Part shown: positions 7,089-11,405 of the stretch, one piece after another
Layout of the letters: every line of letters begins with the position of its first letter
Position numbering within the stretch: the first letter of the stretch is position 1
Assembly (NCBI GenBank): GCA_023400055.1
Contig: JAEXFN010000065.1
Coordinates: 1-11,405 of the forward strand
DNA from: Bacillota bacterium
GTDB lineage: Bacteria > Bacillota > UBA4882 > UBA8346
Direction: 5' to 3'
DNA: 11,405 nucleotides
Notes under the pieces: model-generated
Told to the model about the DNA's origin: nothing
The model's database searches: none
What the model saw: the letters and a program-made list of their open reading frames with translations, nothing else
Translations under genes and position numbers: made by a program

Positions 7089-7127
7089 AAAAGAGGCTGC
7101 CCGAAGAACGGGGTCAGCCTCTTTTTT
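7089..7127. terminator. bidirectional terminator between glnK and a small ORF
   Basis: AAAAGAGGCTG (7089-7099) pairs with CAGCCTCTTTT (7115-7125), and an inner CCCG/CGGG stem extends it. T-rich tracts flank both sides, so it can stop amt-glnK transcripts on the plus strand and those of the small membrane-protein gene on the minus strand. Confidence 0.9.
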
Positions 7128-7142
7128 GTAACTTGCCTATCC

Positions 7143-7238
7143 TTATAATTTCAACTGCCGGGCGATGAACCCGGCGCCCAGCACCAAAGCCACCAGCAAT
7201 ATCATTGTCGGGCCCGATCGCGTTCGGCGATATGGCAT
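7143..7238 (-). CDS. 31-residue small membrane protein, unknown function
   Basis: The ORF has 31 codons plus TAA. It starts with ATG at 7238, preceded by GGGAGGGAAGCGCG, a strong Shine-Dalgarno match with good spacing. The product has a basic N-terminus (MPYRRTRSGP), one hydrophobic segment (TMILLVALVLGAGFIA, about 11-26) and a short basic tail (RQLKL), as expected of a single-helix protein with the N-terminus inside. It ends just before a terminator that works on this strand, and lies behind a leader of about 190 nt with a possible pseudoknot. I do not recognise the family. Possibilities include a small regulator of a membrane complex, or a type I toxin-like peptide. The gene call rests on the ribosome binding site, composition and terminator. 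Confidence 0.6.
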   Translation of the reverse strand: MPYRRTRSGPTMILLVALVLGAGFIARQLKL

Positions 7239-7436
7239 CGCGCTTCCCTCCCATTGCACCGGTCATTCCCGGGCAGCCCGCCCGGGACCGTCAAGTTCGT
7301 TGATACCAAGTCCGGGTAAATCACGCCAAGCGTTCTTAAGCGGACCCGGCTACCCTCTTTCGCTGTTGCAACCGCAAAGTTTTTGAACGCAATTTTGGCA
7401 TGATTGGCATATTCATCGGCTTTGCTATCAATTATA
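7239..7436 (-). promoter_or_regulatory. structured 5' leader of small membrane-protein gene
   Basis: On the minus strand a perfect -10 (TATAAT at 7431-7436) has only a poor -35 (CTGCTA, 17-bp spacing). From there to the small ORF the RNA can form an 11-bp helix (7385-7390 plus 7395-7399 with 7325-7335, bulge AATT). ACCCGG at 7344-7349 inside its loop complements CCGGGT at 7312-7317 outside it, an H-type pseudoknot. A perfect 7-bp GC hairpin (CCCGGGC 7268-7274, GCCCGGG 7280-7286) sits just before the ribosome binding site. This architecture suggests a riboswitch or attenuator, but I match it to no known class. Confidence 0.4.
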
Positions 7437-7532
7437 ACTGAACTGCCAAGCTTTAGCAGCTGCCGATCGCTGGGGGGCCAGCCAGTTGCCGCCCCGGAGA
7501 CGTCACAAGATTCTGCCAGCCGATTATGGGCA
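7437..7532. other. intergenic, nothing recognised
   Basis: This segment lies between the uxaC terminator and the proposed leader promoter. I see no gene or clear signal in it. Confidence 0.4.
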
Positions 7533-7567
7533 AACAAAAACCCTTGCCTCGCGCAAGGGTTTTTGTT
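7533..7567 (-). terminator. rho-independent terminator of uxaC
   Basis: A perfect 15-bp inverted repeat: AACAAAAACCCTTGC (7533-7547), loop CTCGC, and its complement at 7553-7567. Read on the minus strand, the GC-rich core GCAAGGG is followed by TTTTTGTT. It lies 28 bp after the uxaC stop codon. Confidence 0.9.
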
Positions 7568-7595
7568 CAAGGAAATTGATCGGAAGTCCCAGGGA

Positions 7596-9002
7596 TTACA
7601 GCTCGAGTCCCAGATAGGTCTGGGCGTTGTTGAAACAAATGTCCTCGACGATCCCGCCCAGCAGCTTTTGGTCGTTGGGCACCTCGCCGTTTTCGACCCA
7701 CTCGCCCAGCAGGTTGCAGAGGATTCTCCGGAAATATTCGTGCCGGGTGTAGGAGAGGAAACTCCGCGAATCGGTGATCATGCCGACGAACAGGCTGAGC
7801 AGGCCGAGGTTGGAAAGGGCCACCATCTGGCGGATCATCCCGTCTTTCTGGTCATTGAACCACCAGCCGGAGCCGAATTGGATCTTGCCGCGCACGCCGC
7901 CGCCCTGGAAGCAACCGGCGATCGTCGCCAACAGCTCGTTGTCGCGCGGATTCAAGCAGTAAAGAATGGTCTTGGGAAGTTCGTCCGTCTGATCCAGCCG
8001 GTCGAGCAGACGGGCCAGGGGTTGGGCGATGGTATAGTCGGCCACGGCGTCAAACCCGGTATCCGGGCCCAACAGCTTCATCATCCGCTGGCTGTTGTTG
8101 CGGATGGTGCCGATATGCAATTGCATCACCCAGCCGCGGCGGGCATATTCGCGGCCGAGGAACAGGATGACCTGGGTTTTATATTTCCGGACTTCCTGAT
8201 CGGTCAGCGCGGCCCCGGCCAGTCCTTTTTGGAGAATGGCCGTGGCCTCGGCGGCGCTGCCCTCCTCATAAACGACCGGATCCATGGCGTGATCGGAGAG
8301 CCGGCAACCGACGCTGTGGAAGAAGTCCAGCCGTTTGCCGAGGGCTTGGGTCAGATCTTCGAAGCTCTTAATCGTGACTCCGGCGACCTTTTCCAATTTG
8401 GCGATCCATTCGGCGAAACCCGCTTTGTCAACGTTTAAGCTCTTGTCGGGTCGCCAGGCGGGCAGCACCTTGACTTTAAACGACGGGTCCTTGGCCAGCG
8501 CCAGGTGATATTCCAAGTTATCGGTGGGATCATCGGTGGTGCAGAGGGCCTTGACATTGGAGCGTTGGATCAGGCTGCGGGCGGTAAACTCGTCGGTTTG
8601 CAGCTTGGCGTTGCATTCTTCCCAGATCTCCTCGGCGGTCTCCGGCGACAGCAGCTTGTCGATGCCGAAGAAACGTTTCAATTCCAGATGGGTCCAGTGG
8701 TACAGCGGGTTGCCGATGCAATACGGCATCAGCTCGGCCCATTTCAAAAACTTCTCTTTGTCCGGGGCGTCGCCGGTGATATACCGCTCATCGATCCCAA
8801 AGGTCCGCATCGCGCGCCATTTATAATGGTCGCCGCCCAGCCAGATCTCGGTGATGCTGCGGTAGCGCTTGTTCTCGGCGATCTCCTTGGGGCTTAAATG
8901 ACAGTGGTAGTCAAAGATCGGCATATCTTTGGCATGGTCGTGATAGAGCGCGACCGCTGTCGGATTCGTCAACAGAAAATTCTGGTCCATAAACGGTTTC
9001 AC
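7596..9002 (-). CDS. uxaC: glucuronate (uronate) isomerase
   Basis: This cytoplasmic amidohydrolase-fold enzyme converts D-glucuronate to D-fructuronate and D-galacturonate to D-tagaturonate, the first step of hexuronate breakdown. The 468-residue protein matches UxaC over its full length: FDYHCHLSP with metal-site histidines H33 and H35, WLGGDHYKWRAMRT, IGNPLYHWTHLEL, TTDDPTDNLE, VLPAWRPDK, YCLNPRDNE, GSGWWFNDQKDGM and TDSRSFLSYTRHEYFRRILC. The start is GTG at 9002, because AGGAGG lies 7 nt upstream; ATG at 8990 would be 19 nt away, and the family has this N-terminal extension (E. coli begins MTPFM). No other hexuronate gene is in the window, so it is a detached pathway gene. It follows mscL by 137 bp on the same strand, a gap that holds tandem repeats described separately. 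Confidence 0.97.
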   Translation of the reverse strand: MKPFMDQNFLLTNPTAVALYHDHAKDMPIFDYHCHLSPKEIAENKRYRSITEIWLGGDHYKWRAMRTFGIDERYITGDAPDKEKFLKWAELMPYCIGNPLYHWTHLELKRFFGIDKLLSPETAEEIWEECNAKLQTDEFTARSLIQRSNVKALCTTDDPTDNLEYHLALAKDPSFKVKVLPAWRPDKSLNVDKAGFAEWIAKLEKVAGVTIKSFEDLTQALGKRLDFFHSVGCRLSDHAMDPVVYEEGSAAEATAILQKGLAGAALTDQEVRKYKTQVILFLGREYARRGWVMQLHIGTIRNNSQRMMKLLGPDTGFDAVADYTIAQPLARLLDRLDQTDELPKTILYCLNPRDNELLATIAGCFQGGGVRGKIQFGSGWWFNDQKDGMIRQMVALSNLGLLSLFVGMITDSRSFLSYTRHEYFRRILCNLLGEWVENGEVPNDQKLLGGIVEDICFNNAQTYLGLEL

Positions 9003-9032
9003 AAGATTTCCTCCTTCGTGTTCTGCGTTTTT

Positions 9033-9079
9033 ATGGTCATGGTCATGTCACCTGTGCCAATGTCATGGTCATGGTCATC
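9033..9079. repeat. paired GGTCAT hexamer repeats upstream of uxaC
   Basis: The 14-mer ATGGTCATGGTCAT occurs at 9033-9046 and 9065-9078, 32 bp apart, each holding two copies of ATGGTC. On the coding strand of uxaC they read ATGACC repeats between about 30 and 80 nt upstream of its start codon. They may be an operator for uxaC or simple hexamer slippage. No good -10/-35 pair was found next to them. Confidence 0.5.
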
Positions 9080-9139
9080 GGGTTGTCATTCGGTGCCATC
9101 ACCTTTCGATGCTGGCCGTCGTCGCGGTTTGCGGGAGAA

Positions 9140-9586
9140 TTAACGCCCGGCGGCGCTCCCTTCCAGGTTGGAGGTGCAATGCGGGCAACGCACCGCCCGC
9201 ACCGGAATGGCCGATAGACAATACGGGCACTCCCGCGTGGGGGCTACGGCGGCCGGTTTCGACTTGAAGCGGTCGATCAGGCGCAGGAAGAGAAAGATCG
9301 ACCAGGCGATCAAGAGAAAATCGACCACACCGGTGATGAAGTTGCCGTAATTGAGGGTGGCCGCGCCGGCTTTCTTGGCGTCGGCTAGCGTCGGGTAGGC
9401 CGCGCCGTTCAACGCGATAAATAAGTTGCTGAAATCGATCTTGCCGGTGATCACGCTCACCAACGGCATAATAATATCATCCACCAACGAGCTGACGATC
9501 TTGCCAAACGCGGTCCCGATGACCACGGCGATGGCCAGATCGAGGATGTTCCCCTTCAGCGCGAAATTTTTAAACTCCTTGATCAT
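9140..9586 (-). CDS. mscL: large-conductance mechanosensitive channel with C-terminal zinc ribbon
   Basis: MscL forms a homopentameric pore in the cytoplasmic membrane that opens under membrane tension and releases solutes on hypo-osmotic shock. The 148-residue product begins MIKEFKNFALKGNILDLAIA, with TM1 at about 14-40 including GTAFGKIVSSLVDDIIMPL, a periplasmic loop at about 45-78 and TM2 at about 80-104 (NFITGVVDFLLIAWSIFLFL). The C-terminus carries a zinc-ribbon-like tail with CPYC at 120-123 and CPHC at 134-137, an addition seen in many MscL proteins. GGAGG 7 nt upstream supports the start. A strong promoter lies directly upstream. No terminator is visible before uxaC, so read-through into uxaC is possible. 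Confidence 0.97.
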   Translation of the reverse strand: MIKEFKNFALKGNILDLAIAVVIGTAFGKIVSSLVDDIIMPLVSVITGKIDFSNLFIALNGAAYPTLADAKKAGAATLNYGNFITGVVDFLLIAWSIFLFLRLIDRFKSKPAAVAPTRECPYCLSAIPVRAVRCPHCTSNLEGSAAGR

Positions 9587-9618
9587 GCGTTAACCTCCAA
9601 ATCGCTGTTTCTTTCTTC

Positions 9619-9647
9619 ATTATAAAGATGATCAACTTTTCAATCAA
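9619..9647 (-). promoter_or_regulatory. sigma-A promoter of mscL
   Basis: On the minus strand, TTGATT (9642-9647), a 17-bp spacer and a perfect TATAAT (9619-9624) lie about 35 bp upstream of the mscL start codon. This is the best vegetative promoter in the window. Confidence 0.8.
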
Positions 9648-9661
9648 GGGATAGAATTGAT

Positions 9662-9687
9662 ATTTTGCTGCAAAAAATGCGCAAAAT
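9662..9687. repeat. inverted repeat between mscL and sspH
   Basis: ATTTTGC (9662-9668) and GCAAAAT (9681-9687) are perfect 7-bp arms with a 12-bp spacer. They lie upstream of the mscL -35 and about 72-97 bp before the sspH start. This could be an operator or overlap the forespore promoter of sspH; no clear sigma-G promoter could be assigned. Confidence 0.3.
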
Positions 9688-9758
9688 AATAAGGTTCAGC
9701 GATCGTTCAACCCAGCCGGACCCAACCGGTCCAAGTCCAAAAGAACAGGAGTGAAGTC

Positions 9759-9962
9759 ATGATGGAAAAGGAACGCGCCCGGGCCATTCTGGAATCGCCG
9801 GAGACGATTTACGTTACCTATCAAAACCTGCCGGTATGGATCGAGAGCGTCCAGGCCGACGGCCGGAGCCAGATCCGGGATCTCAATTCCAACCTGCGCA
9901 TGGAGGTGCCGGTCAGCGAGTTGCTGGAGATCGGCCCGGGCCCGCATGCGGAAATGAGCTAA
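9759..9962 (+). CDS. sspH: small acid-soluble spore protein, SspH family
   Basis: The 67-residue product matches the H-type SASP family: ERARAILESPETIYVTYQ, then NLPVWIESV and a C-terminal VPVSELLEIG, compared with the family pattern RAxxIIxSPExIxVxYxGxPVWI...VxxLxE. These minor proteins are made in the forespore and packed in the spore core. The length is slightly over the usual 58-60, with extra residues at the C-terminal end. ATG at 9759 has AGGAG 7 nt upstream; the adjacent in-frame ATG at 9762 is the alternative. It is the main evidence that the host forms endospores. Regulation by a forespore sigma factor (F or G) is expected for the family but not demonstrated here. Confidence 0.9.
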   Translation: MMEKERARAILESPETIYVTYQNLPVWIESVQADGRSQIRDLNSNLRMEVPVSELLEIGPGPHAEMS

Positions 9963-10000
9963 ACGAGTAGCCCGGATACTACTCCCCCGCCAACCGCGAA

Positions 10001-10046
10001 GTCTTGCGGCGGGCCGGCGGATATTGCGCCGGATCCGCCGCAAGAC
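10001..10046. terminator. very stable hairpin between convergent sspH and racemase gene
   Basis: GTCTTGCGGCGG (10001-10012) and CCGCCGCAAGAC (10035-10046) are perfect 12-bp arms. Inside them CCGGCG (10014-10019) pairs with CGCCGG (10027-10032). There is no T-tract on either strand, so termination is plausible from position and stability but not certain. Confidence 0.5.
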
Positions 10047-10107
10047 AAATTCCCCGGGATTCCCGCCCGCGCGCCGGCGGATGAAAATAAGGCCGGCCCG
10101 GTTCCGG

Positions 10108-10800
10108 TTATTCCAAGGCCAGCTCCACCGCTGCTTCGGCGTGGATGGTGGTGCTGTCGAAGAGCGGCACCGGCGCGTCCTCCGCCTTGACGAGCAGCGG
10201 AATCTCGGTGCAGCCGAGCACGATCCCCTGGGCGCCCCCGGCGACCAGTTCGGCGATGATCCGCTGGTAAGCGGCTTTGGAATCGGGCCGGATCAGCCCC
10301 CGCACCAGTTCGTCATAGATCACCCGGTGCACCACTTCCCGGGCCGGGGCGGCCGGGACATCCACCCGCAGCGGCTGGCGCCACGCCAGACGTTCCTTAT
10401 AAAAAGCCTCTTCCATGGTAAACCTGGTTCCCAGCAGCCCGACCCGTTCCAGGCCGGCCGCCCGGATCCGGTCGGCGATGGCGTCGGCGATATGCAGCAA
10501 CGGAACCGCGATCGCCCCCTGGACCTCGTCCGCCATCTTGTGCATAGTGTTGGTGCAGATCAGGACCAGATCGGCCCCGGCCCGCTCGAGCTTGCGGGCA
10601 GCGTCGATCATCTGCCGGGTCAGCTCCGCCCAATCCCCGCGGTGCTGCAGTTCTTCAATTTCCGCGAAATCCACCGAGACCATGATGCTGGGGCAGGAAT
10701 GGCTTCCGCCCAGCCGCCGGGCGACCGCCTGATTGATGATCCGGTAATATTCGCTGGATGATTCCCAACTCATCCCGCCGATCAAGCCAATGGTTTTCAT
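10108..10800 (-). CDS. aspartate/glutamate racemase family protein
   Basis: The 230-residue cytoplasmic protein belongs to the pyridoxal-phosphate-independent two-cysteine racemases (Asp/Glu/hydantoin family, like YgeA and RacX). It begins MKTIGLIGGMSWESSSEYYR. The two catalytic cysteines are C82 in LICTNTMHK and C197 in VLGCTEIPLL, one in each half of the pseudo-symmetric fold; both are intact. Such enzymes interconvert L- and D-amino acids, used in peptidoglycan, biofilm control or spore physiology; the exact substrate cannot be read here. AAAGGAGG lies 6 nt before the ATG at 10800. It stands alone on the minus strand, with no co-oriented neighbour inside the window upstream. Confidence 0.93.
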   Translation of the reverse strand: MKTIGLIGGMSWESSSEYYRIINQAVARRLGGSHSCPSIMVSVDFAEIEELQHRGDWAELTRQMIDAARKLERAGADLVLICTNTMHKMADEVQGAIAVPLLHIADAIADRIRAAGLERVGLLGTRFTMEEAFYKERLAWRQPLRVDVPAAPAREVVHRVIYDELVRGLIRPDSKAAYQRIIAELVAGGAQGIVLGCTEIPLLVKAEDAPVPLFDSTTIHAEAAVELALE

Positions 10801-11006
10801 CAGTATCCTCCTTTAGCTGGTTCTACTTTCGCAATCCAGTTATTCTAAAACAGCTTTATCCTGCCAAGTGGCTGAGGGTCGATGGGGGCTATTCCTGCCC
10901 CCACCCCCCCAGGACCAAAGGGTGTAGTGGGACACCCTTTGGAATCCGCCCAGCCGGAACCAAGGTTCCGGCGCCTCCTCATTCATCCGGGGTTCTAGCA
11001 TGCCGC

Positions 11007-11296
11007 CGCCATCCATGGCCTTCTGTCTGGCTACCAAGTGTAGGCTTCCGTCCTCGACCGCTGTTTTTCTTCCTGAAAAGAAGCGGCGCCGTCTCCCTAC
11101 TTGGAGACGGGTGCTCACCCTAAGGTTAAGCTACTAAATTCATTTTTGATGAATGCACTTAAATTTCAACTGCCCACCCGCCTTCAAGGATGAAGGCGGG
11201 CGACGCCTCTTTTCGAGGATGAAAAACGGCGGTCGCCCTGCGAAGGGGACTTCGAAAGCCAAAACCCGGTAGCCAGACAGAAGGCCAGGGATGGCG
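11007..11296. repeat. long-range 29-bp inverted repeat pair
   Basis: The left arm 11007-11035 is complementary to the right arm 11268-11296 with one mismatch (11015 against 11288). The perfect inner 20 bp read TGGCCTTCTGTCTGGCTACC on the left. Arms 232 bp apart, enclosing several small hairpins, are compatible with termini of a small non-autonomous mobile element or with one large RNA fold. No transposase is present. Confidence 0.65.
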
Positions 11297-11354
11297 AAGA
11301 CGATTACCGGATGCATAAGGGAGGCTTGGAATCCGTAGGTTCCAACGGTTTTTT

Positions 11355-11384
11355 GGTTACTTTTTTGCCGTCAAAAAAGTAACC
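11355..11384. repeat. perfect 12-bp stem hairpin GGTTACTTTTTT
   Basis: GGTTACTTTTTT (11355-11366), loop GCCGTC, then its exact complement (11373-11384). Repeats built on GTTACTTTTT and AAAAAGTAAC occur dispersed in many bacterial genomes, so a REP-like unit is the likely reading. Confidence 0.65.
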
Positions 11385-11405
11385 CGCCGCCGGAACCGTG
11401 GGCCA

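Larger units (their letters stand above)
10801..11405. other. 605-bp gene-free region rich in inverted repeats
   Basis: No ORF here has both a plausible ribosome binding site and protein-like composition. Perfect hairpins occur at 10884-10902 (GGGGGC arms), 10915-10942 (11-bp arms), 10953-10972 (9-bp arms GCCGGAACC), 11089-11110 (CCGTCTCC arms), 11138-11154 (ATTCAT arms), 11177-11200 (CCCGCCTTC arms) and 11355-11384 (12-bp arms). A 29-bp inverted repeat spans 11007-11296. The density suggests a non-coding repeat element or several REP-type units. The window ends inside it. Confidence 0.6.

Noticed and set aside
7310..7436. c-di-GMP-I (GEMM) or glutamine riboswitch
   Set aside because: Short matches (GCAAAGCC, GGTAGCCGGGT, GCGTTC/GAACGC) occur, but order and junction sequences do not fit either consensus.
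7202..7570. 122-codon minus-strand ORF between uxaC and the small gene
   Set aside because: Its start lies inside or beside the uxaC terminator stem, it lacks a ribosome binding site, and it overlaps the 31-residue gene, which has a much better start.
7404..8438. 344-codon plus-strand ORF opposite uxaC
   Set aside because: It overlaps the uxaC terminator and runs antisense to a fully conserved gene; its start has no ribosome binding site.
10024..10761. 245-codon plus-strand ORF opposite the racemase gene
   Set aside because: It is antisense to a conserved gene, rich in Gln, Arg, Asp and Pro, and resembles no family I know.
10840..11118. 92-codon minus-strand and 121-codon plus-strand ORFs at the right end
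   Set aside because: They run through inverted repeats, and their composition is typical of translated repeat DNA.

Overview
The window looks like a chromosomal segment of an endospore-forming Bacillota, probably an anaerobic clostridia-like lineage of moderately high GC. The clearest lineage marker is an SspH-type small acid-soluble spore protein gene at 9759-9962. Strong AGGAGG ribosome binding sites, short rho-independent terminators and an MscL with a C-terminal zinc ribbon fit this. Species cannot be fixed from the sequence alone.

Left edge (1-414): a tandem array with an exact 21-bp period. Each unit but one carries a perfect or one-mismatch DnaA box, and the last unit is inverted. It probably continues past the left end of the window. 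Next is a minus-strand gene (415-3588) for a full-length carbamoyl-phosphate synthase large-subunit homologue. Judged by alignment from memory with E. coli CarB, both ATP-grasp sites have lost key residues while the C-terminal MGS-like allosteric domain is well kept. No carA or other pyrimidine gene is beside it.

Nitrogen region (3589-7127): a 631-bp AT-rich intergenic region leads into a plus-strand IS481/integrase-core protein whose second catalytic Asp is Asn (4220-5227), followed by a terminator. Then come amt (5436-6650) and glnK (6713-7051), a standard ammonium transporter plus PII pair ending in a terminator that can work in both directions. A motif TGTAA-N6-TGTTA (11-bp phasing) occurs twice upstream of the transposase-like gene and once upstream of amt. 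This suggests a shared DNA-binding regulator.

Middle (7128-9586): a 31-codon single-membrane-helix protein on the minus strand sits behind a roughly 190-nt leader that can fold with a pseudoknot. Further along on the minus strand lie uxaC (glucuronate isomerase, with its own terminator) and mscL (mechanosensitive channel, with a near-consensus sigma-A promoter).

Right part (9587-11405): sspH on the plus strand converges on an aspartate/glutamate-racemase-family gene across a very stable hairpin. The final 605 bp hold no convincing gene. They are packed with perfect inverted repeats, including a 29-bp pair set about 230 bp apart and a 12-bp-stem hairpin, and look like a non-autonomous repeat element or a REP-type cluster.

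The candidate for an undescribed system is the 415-7051 block: a CarB pseudoenzyme candidate and an active-site-altered DDE protein, divergently arranged next to amt-glnK, with a shared upstream motif. The individual observations are read from the sequence. The functional link between them is inference.
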